Part shown: one piece after another, positions 1-12,076 of the stretch
Layout: each line of letters starts with the position of its first letter
Numbering within the stretch: the stretch's first letter is position 1
Source: Paramecium sonneborni
Lineage: Eukaryota > Ciliophora > Oligohymenophorea > Peniculida > Parameciidae
Length of the DNA stretch: 64,000 bases
Reading direction: 5' to 3'
Assembly (NCBI GenBank): GCA_905182985.1
Contig: CAJJDN010000057.1
Location: 324,106-388,105 of the forward strand
Notes under the pieces: model-generated
What the model was told of the DNA's origin: nothing
Seen by the model: only the letters and a program-made list of their open reading frames with translations
Database searches by the model: none
Program-made: the position numbers and the translations under genes

Positions 1-161
1 TTCAGGAATTTCATTTTAAACGAATCCTTCCTGTAATTAGTCGAATTAATCAGACATAAGTAAATTCAAATTAATTAAGTTTATTTAATATTCAACTTTG
101 AAATTACGTCTTTCTTTATGTAATTATAAATTATATCTTAATATTGCATATTTATATAAAC

Positions 162-1760
162 TCAATAATCTATAAGATGAACTTTAAACTTTTTAGTTGC
201 ATACTCCCAAATGATTAAAAATTTACCATCTTTTGTCATAGTTCCATAATTCCATGGATGCTAACAATCAATTGGTTCACAATCTATCTAATATTAAAGT
301 TTATTTTATTTAATTAAATACACATATTAACTATGTTTTAATACTAAAATCTAATTCTTTTTATTATAAATAATAGGAAAAAAACATTCTACTTCTGGTT
401 CCTCATTATTTAAGACTAATCTTAAATCAGGTCTTTCTTAAAACTTAAAATTCTGTAATTTAAAGAAATGAGTTTAACTATTTCTTTTTTGTTAGAAAAC
501 TATGGTATCATCTCCAAAATAACTAATTCGATATCCGACATCATTTATTTATTTATCAATAATATATTTAAATTCCCAAATTTGAGTTTCATTCTTCTCC
601 CATAAAATAATTTATCTTTCACCACTTGATGAAACAAATTAATTCTCTTTAGAATTTAAACTAATGCAATAAACTGGTTTTTTATGTTAATCTAGTCTAT
701 ATGAATCTAAAATCTTATTTTATTCAATTTTAAAGTTTATTATTTTAATTGATCCATCAAAACAACCCACAATTAATTAATCTTCAATTTAATTCATAAC
801 CTAACATAATAGATAACTTGAATTGATCTTATATTATTATGCAAACTGCCATTTATTTTAACTTATCTCTTACCAAAATTTCACTGTTTCATCTTTACTT
901 CCAGAAATAAGATAATTTTCTTTTTGACTAAAATTTAAACAAACTACCTAATCATTATGACCCTGCAGTATTATATTAGTTTCGTATAATTATCCTTCTA
1001 AAAATTTCCATATTTTAATATCCTTAGATGCTGCTGTGGCTATTATTGTATCATCCCCATTCAAAGCTAAAGCATTACAAAGTTCTTCTTCTTTATATTC
1101 TGAATTCAATTAACAAGTAGTATTCTTCAATTTATTATTTTAAAAGTGTTCATAATTATAAGCATTCTTTACAATTTAATTTGCCATTCCTTAAAAAACT
1201 GAAAATGCTTTAAGCTTCTCTCCAACATTCTTAATACCTGCATATACTTTATATATATTATTCTCATTTATGCTATGTATTTCATAAATATCAAAGGCTA
1301 ATCTTTACTCTTTTATTTCATTTTCTGGAAAACTTAAATGTTCAATCTCATCCAAAAAATTATATTTCGATTATAAATTTACATAAGTATCCAAATAAAG
1401 TATCCAATTCTTACAAGCCTCAATTAATTTAATAGTTAAATTTTGAACCTCATTTCTAAAATTATCTAATTTTTCAATAAAATTTTTAATTTGATGAGTA
1501 AACTCTCTTGCAGCGTTTTGTGTTCCATCAAAGCATTACTATTTTAATTATTAAACTTAATCTAAAGCATTATCTATATATAACAAATTAGGTGGATTAT
1601 TAAAAAATTCAATACACTTCTAACAAAGCAATCTTTCATGTGCTCTTAAACCATCATCTATTCTAATAAATTCAATAGGTCTGTCTTTATGATCATTTGC
1701 ACAAATTATTTTAGTTATGTCTTCTTTCATCTGGACTTTTTATTGATTTTGTTAATACAT
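162..1760 (-). CDS. WD40 repeat protein with N-terminal B-box-like region
   Basis: Intronless 532-aa reading frame in the ciliate code (TAA/TAG as Gln), closed by TGA at 162-164. A second in-frame ATG lies at 1730. The N-terminal third has a Cys-containing stretch (LLCQKC) followed by predicted helices, as in many Paramecium proteins with a degenerate zinc-binding module before the beta-propeller. The C-terminal half shows WD40 signatures: KIWKF, then GHNDQVVCLNF...SGSKDETVKFW, then KPVYCISLNS...RQIILWE. WD40 propellers are scaffolds; no partner or process can be inferred from this sequence. Frame and domain order are firm, function is unknown. Confidence 0.8.
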
Positions 1761-1912
1761 TTCTATTAAAAATATAAATAATTATGAATCTCTTATCTAT
1801 ATGTAAAAAATTTATTTAATATCTCCTAGTTATTAATATTTAATTCTGATTTTTTAATACAGAGAATCTTTGTATTGTTATTTTTAATTCAAATATAAAA
1901 AATATAGTAAGA

Positions 1913-2637
1913 TCATAATAAATTATGGACGCCTTATTGAAGAATCAATGTTTTTTATCCATTTAGAAGTAAATTTATTAATTCAAACAATCTTATATCA
2001 CCATCAAGTCTTTATGTTTTTATTATTCCTATTAAAATATGTAACTGAGGATCTTAAAGTTCTGTCTAAATATTTATTTAAATGTACTTTGATTTCTTTA
2101 TTCTATAAATATTAAATGAATCTGTTCACAAAGTTCTTTTATAGTCATAAAACATGATAATTTCGATAAATCAAATTTAAATTCATACTCTTATCCTTAA
2201 CTTATTACTATGATATCAATTATATATGTTTATTCCTAAATTAATAAAATAACGTACTAATTATGATTTCTAACATTTTGTTACAGTTCTCCATATTTTG
2301 TATTGCAATTCAGTCATACATATATGTTTTTTAGGACTAACCATATTTTGTAGAATTACTCATCTATGTTTTTAATTTCCCTAATTGACAGACGTAAATC
2401 ATTTGATTCAAAAGTTACGAAAGAATTTCTTCTCTGTAAATTAGGACTGATTGAATTTTCTCCTTTTGAAGAAGTAGACGTTCGTCTATATGATGTTAAG
2501 TCCATAGATCTTCTGAATTGACTGGTTTCATAACTTGTAGTTCTTTCTATATCCCAAAAAACACCCGAATCTTTATTAACTTAATTGTGATTCATAGAAA
2601 CCTTTTTCAATTATAGTAATTCATTCACTTTCCTCAT
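1913..2637 (-). CDS. unknown 209-aa protein, interrupted by a possible retained 50-bp insertion
   Basis: I do not recognise the family. The N-terminal part is Ser/Thr/Arg-rich. The C-terminal half reads as a compact beta/alpha domain (YIIDIIVIS...YEFKFDLSKLS) ending in LILQQGVHNLL. The frame becomes continuous only if four things are accepted: removal of 50 nt between two direct repeats (2291-2302 and 2341-2352), two 22-nt introns, and one extra A next to an intron (about 2088). With these the length is exactly 210 codons, which supports the model. Without them the frame breaks three times. An ATG at 2595 is a possible alternative start. Confidence 0.5.
2291..2352. mobile_element. candidate retained internal eliminated sequence (50 bp between direct repeats)
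   Basis: The 12-mer CCATATTTTGTA occurs at 2291-2302 and again at 2341-2352, a period of exactly 50 bp. The segment lies inside a gene and removing one period restores the frame. Each repeat contains TA dinucleotides, as required at Paramecium IES ends, and 50 bp falls in a size class that IESs are known to occupy. The match to the IES end consensus TAYAG is weak at either possible TA. No GT...AG intron in the segment gives an open frame. A local assembly or biological tandem duplication remains possible. Confidence 0.4.
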
Positions 2638-2875
2638 AAAATTATTTTTATTTAATAAATTTTTTTAATAACTGTATGATTTATTTTAGATAATATCAGA
2701 ATTGTATCTTTTTATGTATGTAATTTTATTTATTATTAAATGCTTATTAAATCAACTTAATCTTCAGTAGATAATGATTATTATTTTTTTTTAATTTTAA
2801 TATCAATTCTTTTTAATAAGGCTTAAAATTAATAGCTAAACTTATAATATACACTATTAGATTGATTATTCTATA

Positions 2876-5402
2876 TCTCATAATCAAAAAAAACCTTAAT
2901 CCATTGAATTAATCATTAATCTTAAAATTAAGATTTATATTCAAACTCAACAAATAAATAAACACTTAAATTTTCCCTTATTTAAATATACTATATTATT
3001 ATAATAATTTAAAAATCTTTATTTTGAATTAGTATCAATAATATAAAAATATAATGATTAAATTGATTGATGATATTACTTTATTCATTAAATGAAATAA
3101 GGTATAAGAATTATTTTTTTCCCAAAATATGATTCATTTATTTACTGAATTTTTTTTATTTTTCATATCATTTAAAAATGATTATTATTTCAAAAAATGA
3201 AAATAGACTTTTTACAATTTATTTATATTTACAATTCTTCTTTAAGTAAACTAAGTATGAATTCTTTAGCTAAATTTTTTGAAATCAAAGAGTTTATTTT
3301 TTAAAAGAACACTTTTTCTTTTTGGATGAATTAATAGGGATAATCTATTTTAGTAATGATTCAAAATAAATTAGGTTATTGATGAAATTATGCTGTTTAA
3401 CTTATTAATATTTACAACACATATATTTTGATTCTACTCTTAATAAAGAAATTCTCAGTTAACATTCTACTTGAAATTTGCGTAAAAATTTATTAATAAT
3501 ATTTTAATTTGATAGCAAATAAGAATTACTTTGTTGATTATGTATTTTAAAATAAATGTTAAGTGATAAAAATAAGAAAATTTTCGAATTTGACATTTTA
3601 GAAAATACATGAATTGTATATTAAATGTTAATGAAGTGTTATTTGAATGAATGTAAAATAGAGGGACTAAACTAGAGAGTGTATTTTCTAAACAAAATAA
3701 GTATTTAGAAAAGAAAGTAGAGGATTTTGGAGATAAAACATATTAAAATAAGATTTAAAAAAATTAAAAAAATTTATTGACGAATGGTGAAAATGAATGT
3801 CTTGAATGATTGCCTCCGTTCAATTGTGAATGCTGAAAGGTTGTAGTTGTTATTCTAACATTTTTAAGATAAGGAAGAAAGTAAGTGTTGATTAGACCTA
3901 CATCAAAATTGGTTGTGAAGTTCTTATAAGTTATGCAAAGACATGGGTACATTGGTGAATTCGAAATTGTTGATGATCATAGAAGTGGCAAGATTGTTGT
4001 TGAACTATTGGGTAACAAATGAAAAAAATGTTAGGACGCATCAATAAATGTGGTGTGATCTCACCCAGATATGATGTTACATTAGGAGAATTCGAAAGAT
4101 GGGCTAATAACATTCTCCCAGCAAGATAGTTTGGTTGTNTCTCATAATCAAAAAAAACCTTAATCCATTGAATTAATCATTAATCTTAAAATTAAGATTT
4201 ATATTCAAACTCAACAAATAAATAAACACTTAAATTTTCCCTTATTTAAATATACTATATTATTATAATAATTTAAAAATCTTTATTTTGAATTAGTATC
4301 AATAATATAAAAATATAATGATTAAATTGATTGATGATATTACTTTATTCATTAAATGAAATAAGGTATAAGAATTATTTTTTTCCCAAAATATGATTCA
4401 TTTATTTACTGAATTTTTTTTATTTTTCATATCATTTAAAAATGATTATTATTTCAAAAAATGAAAATAGACTTTTTACAATTTATTTATATTTACAATT
4501 CTTCTTTAAGTAAACTAAGTATGAATTCTTTAGCTAAATTTTTTGAAATCAAAGAGTTTATTTTTTAAAAGAACACTTTTTCTTTTTGGATGAATTAATA
4601 GGGATAATCTATTTTAGTAATGATTCAAAATAAATTAGGTTATTGATGAAATTATGCTGTTTAACTTATTAATATTTACAACACATATATTTTGATTCTA
4701 CTCTTAATAAAGAAATTCTCAGTTAACATTCTACTTGAAATTTGCGTAAAAATTTATTAATAATATTTTAATTTGATAGCAAATAAGAATTACTTTGTTG
4801 ATTATGTATTTTAAAATAAATGTTAAGTGATAAAAATAAGAAAATTTTCGAATTTGACATTTTAGAAAATACATGAATTGTATATTAAATGTTAATGAAG
4901 TGTTATTTGAATGAATGTAAAATAGAGGGACTAAACTAGAGAGTGTATTTTCTAAACAAAATAAGTATTTAGAAAAGAAAGTAGAGGATTTTGGAGATAA
5001 AACATATTAAAATAAGATTTAAAAAAATTAAAAAAATTTATTGACGAATGGTGAAAATGAATGTCTTGAATGATTGCCTCCGTTCAATTGTGAATGCTGA
5101 AAGGTTGTAGTTGTTATTCTAACATTTTTAAGATAAGGAAGAAAGTAAGTGTTGATTAGACCTACATCAAAATTGGTTGTGAAGTTCTTATAAGTTATGC
5201 AAAGACATGGGTACATTGGTGAATTCGAAATTGTTGATGATCATAGAAGTGGCAAGATTGTTGTTGAACTATTGGGTAACAAATGAAAAAAATGTTAGGA
5301 CGCATCAATAAATGTGGTGTGATCTCACCCAGATATGATGTTACATTAGGAGAATTCGAAAGATGGGCTAATAACATTCTCCCAGCAAGATAGTTTGGTT
5401 GT
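2876..5402. repeat. 1263-bp duplication abutting a single N (contig-overlap artefact)
   Basis: Bases 2876-4138 and 4140-5402 are the same sequence, offset by 1264, separated by one N at 4139. The first copy ends inside the uS8 gene and the second contains all of it. The first 900 bp of each copy (2876-3783, 4140-5047) precede uS8; I see no convincing gene there, only frames broken by TGA. A duplication whose two copies meet exactly at an N is what two overlapping contigs look like when scaffolded without merging. Confidence 0.9.
3784..4138 (+). pseudogene. truncated duplicate of uS8 gene (assembly copy)
   Basis: Identical to the first 355 bp of the uS8 gene at 5048, cut off by the N at 4139 after the codons for ARQFGC. 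It has both introns but lacks the last 34 codons. It should not be counted as a second gene. Confidence 0.85.
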
Positions 5403-5492
5403 GTTGTGCTCACTACTAATGTTGGAATTTTAACCCATGAAGAAGCTAGATAAAGACACATTGGAGGCAAAATCCTTGGATTCTTCTATTGA
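5048..5492 (+). CDS. RPS15A: ribosomal protein uS8 (S15a/S22)
   Basis: Small-subunit cytosolic ribosomal protein. Two introns (29 and 23 nt) give exactly 131 codons, the same 130-aa length as the human protein. Family signatures seen in order: [63 protein letters not shown] and a C terminus ending [11 protein letters not shown]. The start is the ATG that gives the conserved MVKMNVL opening. The gene is followed 41 bp later by the start of the BAR/NPF gene on the same strand. Confidence 0.97.
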
Positions 5493-5533
5493 TATCATTA
5501 ATAAACATAGTACAATAATATTTATATTTATAT

Positions 5534-6612
5534 ATGTCAAGTGTCCTATCTCTAGCAGGTTAAAGATGGAAAGAGTTTTGGGGAACATCCAAAACACAAA
5601 ATCCAGAAATTGAAGATAAGAAAAAGAAAATTAATGAAGCAGATTAATATATTAGATTAGCAGGAAGAGTTATTCAAGGAATAGCATTTTAGCATTAATG
5701 TAAATTATAATGATAAAAAGTAAAGAAATGCAATTATTATATGGACTATTAAGTTAAGTTTTAAAAAAACTAGATGAATTAGAAAAGTCATAAGAAGCTT
5801 TATCATTATCAAAAACTTTTGATTCTTTGTCTTAATTGCATTCATCAAAAGTAGACAAGATTTACACTGCAAATGATAGTTTTCAAGAATGGTTTGATAT
5901 AATTGAATAACTAAGATAAATGCTTGATAAATATTAAGAGAATAGATTAGTATTTGATCATTATAGACTAAAAGTCGATTAACTTAAAAATTGTAAAGGT
6001 TAATAAAGGTTATTAAGAGTAATTCTTTATTATTTAAAATAGAATGAGTAAAAATATAATAATGCAAATACATAGTTTTAAGGAATTTGTGTTCAAATTA
6101 TTTAGAAAATGGATTAAATTTTGAATAACAAAAGAAATATGTTTAATTAAGCTTATTAAATAGTAATATAAAATGAAACAGAAGTATATCATGAGGCTTT
6201 TAAAAAGTTAATAAAACATGAAGATTTTAGATCAAAATTTGGTTTTGATAATTAAAAATAAAAAATCGATATAAATGATCTAAAATAATAATAATAATAA
6301 TAATAATAGGATGATTTGAATCGTATTGAATGTAAATCAGATGAGAATATCAGTATAAAAGATATACCAGCATTGGGATCAGATTGGAATCCATTTGAGT
6401 AAAATAATAAGAGTCCTTATGAAGATTAATTGGCTTAATCTTAGATAGTTTAATCATATTTTTCTTAAGGAGCATAAGAATCAGTGAATCCTTTTGAATC
6501 AGGTGAAGTGGCTAGTTTTCCATCTATTTATATGCCAGATTAAAAAATTCAATCTAATTATAAAATAGATTATGAGAAATTTAAACAATCGACGAAGCAA
6601 CCTTTAGAATGA
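5534..6612 (+). CDS. BAR-like coiled-coil protein with C-terminal NPF motifs
   Basis: A 350-aa protein with one 26-nt intron. The first ~210 residues are mostly helical with heptad-like spacing (MQLLYGLLSQVLKKLDELEKSQE, then EQLRQMLDKYQENRLVFDHYRLKV) and start MSSVLSLAGQRWKEFWG; this resembles BAR-domain proteins that sense or bend membranes. A poly-Gln run encoded by TAA codons follows. The C-terminal third is disordered and holds two NPF tripeptides (SDWNPFEQ and SVNPFESG), the known ligand of EH domains in endocytic adaptors. Together these suggest an endocytic or vesicle-fission adaptor, by inference. The BAR assignment rests on composition and helix pattern and needs a structure-based search. 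Confidence 0.7.
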
Positions 6613-6638
6613 TTATAATTTTAATGTGTGTGTTTTTA

Positions 6639-6988
6639 TCATTATTTTCCCTTTCTATTTTGAACTGGAGCTTAATTGCTAACAACATGTTCTTCGATTA
6701 AAGATTCTCCAACATACTCGTTGACTCTCTTTTTCAAATATTCATTAACAGTGCCAATCTTTTCTTTATAGATTAGAAGCGATTCTTCTAATAACTAATT
6801 TTCTTCATGTCTTTTTGCTTTTTCTGAGTTGTATAATTTCTTTTTATAATTATATTCCTCTAAATTAATAAAAAATTCATTATACCTTAAGTTAAACTTA
6901 AGATTCTCATACTTTAATCTTATAATTCTTTCTTTTTAGTTAAGATATCTGATGCTAATTCTTTATCATTTTATAAGGAATTCAAGAA
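6639..6988 (-). pseudogene. 3' fragment of trichocyst matrix protein gene (assembly copy)
   Basis: Identical to 7924-8273, the last part of the trichocyst matrix protein gene including its last intron. It is cut by the N at 6989. Confidence 0.85.
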
Positions 6989-6989
6989 N

Positions 6990-7897
6990 TTATAATGATA
7001 AAAAGTAAAGAAATGCAATTATTATATGGACTATTAAGTTAAGTTTTAAAAAAACTAGATGAATTAGAAAAGTCATAAGAAGCTTTATCATTATCAAAAA
7101 CTTTTGATTCTTTGTCTTAATTGCATTCATCAAAAGTAGACAAGATTTACACTGCAAATGATAGTTTTCAAGAATGGTTTGATATAATTGAATAACTAAG
7201 ATAAATGCTTGATAAATATTAAGAGAATAGATTAGTATTTGATCATTATAGACTAAAAGTCGATTAACTTAAAAATTGTAAAGGTTAATAAAGGTTATTA
7301 AGAGTAATTCTTTATTATTTAAAATAGAATGAGTAAAAATATAATAATGCAAATACATAGTTTTAAGGAATTTGTGTTCAAATTATTTAGAAAATGGATT
7401 AAATTTTGAATAACAAAAGAAATATGTTTAATTAAGCTTATTAAATAGTAATATAAAATGAAACAGAAGTATATCATGAGGCTTTTAAAAAGTTAATAAA
7501 ACATGAAGATTTTAGATCAAAATTTGGTTTTGATAATTAAAAATAAAAAATCGATATAAATGATCTAAAATAATAATAATAATAATAATAATAGGATGAT
7601 TTGAATCGTATTGAATGTAAATCAGATGAGAATATCAGTATAAAAGATATACCAGCATTGGGATCAGATTGGAATCCATTTGAGTAAAATAATAAGAGTC
7701 CTTATGAAGATTAATTGGCTTAATCTTAGATAGTTTAATCATATTTTTCTTAAGGAGCATAAGAATCAGTGAATCCTTTTGAATCAGGTGAAGTGGCTAG
7801 TTTTCCATCTATTTATATGCCAGATTAAAAAATTCAATCTAATTATAAAATAGATTATGAGAAATTTAAACAATCGACGAAGCAACCTTTAGAATGA
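6990..7897 (+). pseudogene. 5'-truncated copy of BAR/NPF gene (assembly copy)
   Basis: Identical to 5705-6612. It begins within the intron, so it lacks the first exon and start codon. It carries the same two NPF codon runs and the same TGA. Confidence 0.85.
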
Positions 7898-7923
7898 TTA
7901 TAATTTTAATGTGTGTGTTTTTA

Positions 7924-9176
7924 TCATTATTTTCCCTTTCTATTTTGAACTGGAGCTTAATTGCTAACAACATGTTCTTCGATTAAAGATTCTCCAACAT
8001 ACTCGTTGACTCTCTTTTTCAAATATTCATTAACAGTGCCAATCTTTTCTTTATAGATTAGAAGCGATTCTTCTAATAACTAATTTTCTTCATGTCTTTT
8101 TGCTTTTTCTGAGTTGTATAATTTCTTTTTATAATTATATTCCTCTAAATTAATAAAAAATTCATTATACCTTAAGTTAAACTTAAGATTCTCATACTTT
8201 AATCTTATAATTCTTTCTTTTTAGTTAAGATATCTGATGCTAATTCTTTATCATTTTATAAGGAATTCAAGAATTTGGCTTTAGCATCATACTCTTATTT
8301 TAGAGATTCTTATTCAGCTAATAAATTAGTCTTAAAATCAGCAAAATCATTGGCAGATTGAATTTCTTATTCTTCAAGACTTTTGATAGTTTCTCTTAAT
8401 TTTTCAATTAATTATTAAATAATTGCTACAACATCTTTTTCTACTAATGAAGCTATTTATTCACCATTACCATGTTATCCTAAATTAATTAGCTACTATT
8501 ATGGTTTTACTTGTTTATGCAAATGAAGTTTGTTCATCACCTAATTTAACAAAATCTTAGACAGCTTATTCTTCAAATAGATTAGCATATTTGCTTAATT
8601 TCTCTGCATAATCTCCAACATGACTCTTCTCTATTAAAGTACTTTATTTGCTTTGAGCATCACTTCTTACCCAATCAAGGACAGAAAGTGCATTCTTGTA
8701 TTCTCTCAATGTATCAATGAATAAAGCATTAGCTTCACATCTTTATTCAGCTAAGTTTTCAAGCTTAACTTCATTTGCCTTGTATCGTTTGTTATTCCAA
8801 TTCAAGTAGTCTGTTGTTTATTGGATTTTAAGACTTTAAGTTGAAAGATAAACAATTACTCGACAGCTTCTAAGTCTTATTGAGCTGCTGCTGCACTCTT
8901 TGAATTTACATTCACTATTCCAGAGAACTCATTGATGTCTTACAATATGGCTTGTTCGAATCTTTAAAATGTTAGATCAGCTTTATCTTAAGCTTCTACA
9001 TTTGCTCCTTAAAGATCTTCTAACAATATAAGCACTGATTGGATTGCATCCTAAGAACTCATTACATTTGTTTTAGAACTAAGTAAATTCAAAAAATCTG
9101 TATTGATCTTCTTTGGGCTACATAAAACACTCTGACTTAAAAGCAAAATCATTAATACTCCTGATATACCTTTCAT
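7924..9176 (-). CDS. trichocyst matrix protein (TMP) precursor
   Basis: A 389-aa secretory protein, three introns (26, 31, 26 nt). The N terminus MKGISGVLMILLLSQSVLCS is a clear signal peptide. The rest is almost wholly alpha-helical and Ala/Gln/Glu/Leu-rich, with the paired coiled-coil modules and conserved Trp/Asn/Tyr/Lys clusters of Paramecium trichocyst matrix proteins (DYLNWNNKRYKANEVKLENL, LREYKNALSVLDWVRSD). In this family precursors are cleaved and crystallise in the dense-core secretory vesicle, then expand on exocytosis. The stop lies 26 bp from that of the convergent BAR/NPF gene. Intron phases and the whole-codon length support the model. Confidence 0.85.
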
Positions 9177-9683
9177 TCTTTTTGTTCAATAATTAAAATA
9201 TTTATTTAAATACCGTTTTTATACATTAATATAATATCATATTTCCTCCTTTTCAAGAGCATCAGACTATCAATTTATATATATTATTGAAGTTCAATTA
9301 TTTATCAATACAAATTTAATTAAAAAAACATAACTTAATCCATAAAAACCATATTTAATACTATATTTTATGTTTCAGTTTTTAGCGATCATTATCATAA
9401 ATCCATTTAATAAATTTATTAGGATAGAAAAATACATCTTTATTTCAAGATTACTTTTTGAAATTTAATTAAAATTTGCATCTGATTAGGATTATCTATT
9501 TTTTTGATTCATTTATTATGAAGATAAGCATTTATATTAAATTTATGAAATTCTATAATCTATATTATTGAAAAAATAATGTATAGATTAATAAATTAGA
9601 ATTCACTTATCAATTGAATAACAAGAATAGCCAATAATAATAAAAATAAATTTGATATAATAATTTTAATTAATACACGTAAG
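9177..9683. other. intergenic, no gene seen
   Basis: AT-rich stretch between the divergent starts of the trichocyst matrix protein and delta-COP-like genes. I see no sustained coding frame and no RNA gene. It must hold both promoters, but no motif stands out. Confidence 0.6.
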
Positions 9684-10513
9684 ATGGTAATTATATCAGC
9701 GGCAATATGTGATAAAAATGGAATTCTATATATTGGAAGATAATTCTAAGGAATAACAACAAATGAATTGAAGGAAGTAAAAATTCTTATTAAAGAATTT
9801 AGTAAGTTCGTAATTTTCCTAAATTGATTTCACCAACCTAATAGCATACATTTATTGATCACGAGAATTTAAGATATATATATACTCCAATAGATAATAT
9901 TTATATAGTTCTGATTACCTCAAAAAATAGCAATATAATAGAAGATTTAGAGGTATTAAGAATTATGAAGAATGTCCTCTCTGATATCTGTTAATAAGGT
10001 ATAATTGATATTTAAATTTAGTTAGTGAAGAATCAATAAAAAAGAATAGTTTTGAAATACTTTTAGCAATAGATGATATAATATCGGCAGGATTGAGAGA
10101 GAGTACAACAACAAGTTAAGTATAAACAGCTTTAGAGATGGAAAGCTCTGAAGAGAAGATTCATATGATGTTAACAAAAGCAAGAGTAATTTAAAATATT
10201 ATTTAAGGAAAATGAAGCTAAAGAATAAGCTAAAAAACACTAGATGGAAATGGAAAGAAAAAGATAAGAAGAATTAGCATAGAAAAAGAGTTAAAAGTAA
10301 TCTAAAGCTATTGATAATGCATTCAAACTACCGTAGAATGAAGGTATGATTATAATAGAGAATTTAGAAAAGGTAAATCCAGTACCTAAACCTGAAGTGA
10401 TTAATGAAAATTTAAGTACACAATCCTAAGTCTTATAAAAATCGAATGTAAAATCAGCTCCAAAAAAAGGAATGTAATTAACAAAAAAGAAAGAAGCCAC
10501 CTCATTTGAATGA
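9684..10513 (+). CDS. delta-COP-like protein, lacking the C-terminal mu-homology domain
   Basis: The N-terminal longin-like domain matches coatomer delta subunit: MVISAAICDKNG at the start, then FPKLISPTQQHTFIDHENLR, YIYTPIDNIYIVLITSKNSN and IIEDLEVLRIMKNVL. A charged helical segment follows (QMEMERKRQEELAQKK) and then APKKGMQLTKKKEA. Two introns (23, 22 nt). One base appears missing from the T-run at 9814-9817; adding it gives 262 whole codons. The protein stops after about 261 aa, whereas delta-COP is normally near 500 aa with a C-terminal mu-homology domain. A last-exon frameshift near the A-run before the stop would extend the frame about 75 codons, but that stretch does not resemble the missing domain. 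Confidence 0.75.
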
Positions 10514-10774
10514 ATTTAATATTAATAATGCAAATGGCTATATAATTGTATAATAATATATTTTGTAATTTTCAAATATCTAGGAAAAGCTATTTACTTA
10601 AATTCTGTCCAAACATGTTATTTTAAAAGTTTAAGCTGAAATCAAACGTTATGTTTGTTAACTAACTAATTTATTATCTGGCTTTAATAGTAATGTATGA
10701 TCATTTTAATGAATGTAAGGTAAGAATTTAGATATGATTGAAATGTTCTAATATACCTTCAAAAAGGTCATACA
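10514..10774. other. intergenic between convergent genes
   Basis: Separates the delta-COP-like stop from the stop of the minus-strand gene ending at 10775. One plus-strand frame stays open for about 75 codons, but this is expected often when only TGA stops translation. Confidence 0.5.
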
Positions 10775-11594
10775 TCAATATGATTTTGGATCTGTACATC
10801 CTAAAAGGTTTTTGGGAATTAAATAATCACAATTATATTTTGGATTATCTCCCCAATCATATTCTGCATGAATCTATTTATAATTCGCTCCTATTATATA
10901 GGGTGTATTTGCAAATTTTTAAATAGTAATCTATCTGAGTTCTCTCTTAAAAAAATCATTTTAGTAATTATATTATTTTTAAATCTTTGATATTTATTTT
11001 AAACATTTTTCTATTATTTTTCTATATGATTCCTAAAATTGTCTAATACATTCTTTTTTTGCTTTTAACTTAGTAAATCTACAAATTCTCTTATTATTTA
11101 TCTTGTATTTTGTTAAATATAATTAATATATTTTATATTTTTCATATTTAATTTATTATATAAAATAACTCATTTTAATAACAGCCTTAATTCTAGTTAA
11201 TTTAGTTAATTTCGCATATAATTTTTAACTTTTTGATTTATATAATCAATATTTGTTAAACCTAGCTTAATATATAAGATAATATCTTGATTTATATATA
11301 TATCCATATTATTACTTAATTCCTTTTCATTTTAACAAATTGACCTCTAAAAATATTATAAAATTTATGAACTTAATTTTAAATCTCTCTAAAATATTTT
11401 GGCTTATCTCTACTATTTATTAAAATATTTTTAAAGATTGTTTCATTAAATAAAGTAAAGACTATTTAAAAAAGGTAATATTTTGTCTAAATTGTTTTGC
11501 AACATAACACATTTAAGCAATAAGTGTTGATTCTCTTAATTAAATGACAATATAATTTTTTTTTCGAATTATCTAAAACTTGAAAATCATACAT
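10775..11594 (-). CDS. unknown protein, frame broken by several small indels
   Basis: I do not recognise it. Coding-like segments follow one another in different frames: MYDFQVLDNSKKKLYCHLIK, then RDKPKYFREIQNQVHKFYNI, then YINQKVKNYMRNQLNQLEL, then REFVDLLSQKQKKNVLDNF, then the very protein-like tail ANYKQIHAEYDWGDNPKYN and YLIPKNLLGCTDPKSY before TGA. At least four frame changes are needed, most in A-runs, and one in-frame TGA occurs near 11000. It could be a genuine gene with sequencing indels, like its neighbours, or a decaying duplicate. The start at 11594 is a guess; open sequence continues upstream to about 11850. Confidence 0.4.
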
Positions 11595-12076
11595 GGCACT
11601 AGTTTAGATTAAATATAGATTAAGAAAAAAAAGTGTTTTCAAATCCTATTTCAACCAATAAGTTTGATATATCCTTTTGTATTTGTTAATTATAATATCA
11701 ATGAATTATTTATGATTATCTCAAATTTTTAATTAATAATATGGCTTATAATTTTTAAATTAATAAGGATATATGTATAACTCTAAAAAAGAAATTTGAT
11801 CGTAATTAATTACAACAATCAACTAAAATTGGAGTTGTTAGAAATAGTATTTAAAAAAGTATTTTTTAAACATTAAATCTCTTGATTTAAATTTCTTAGT
11901 AAATTTATAAATAATCTATTAAAATTTAAATGAACTAAATTTGTGAAATTGATATTTATAAATGAATTTAGTAAAATATTTTAAAAATTGAGAATATTTG
12001 AACATCCACTAATTTGTCTGGAGAATGTATCTAATTTATAGTGAACTAATTATATAATTATATAATAATTTTATAA
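11595..12076. other. intergenic, possible 5' extension of the minus-strand gene
   Basis: AT-rich. Minus-strand frames remain partly open to about 11850 (SFLELYIYPYQFKNYKPYY-like translation), so the unknown gene may extend here. Nothing else is recognisable before the SIR2 start. Confidence 0.4.

Larger units (their letters stand above)
5705..8273. repeat. 1284-bp duplication abutting a single N (contig-overlap artefact)
   Basis: Bases 5705-6988 and 6990-8273 are the same sequence (offset 1285) around the N at 6989. The unit starts inside the intron of the BAR/NPF gene and ends inside the trichocyst matrix protein gene, so it runs across a convergent gene pair. The true locus has one copy of each. 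Confidence 0.9.

Noticed and set aside
3784..5492. Two tandem uS8 ribosomal protein genes
   Set aside because: The first is an exact truncated copy ending at an N; it is explained by unmerged contig overlap.
6287..6308. Run of TAA/TAA triplets as a microsatellite of interest
   Set aside because: It is a Gln tract in the BAR/NPF protein frame under the ciliate code, and the copy at 7572 is the duplicated block.
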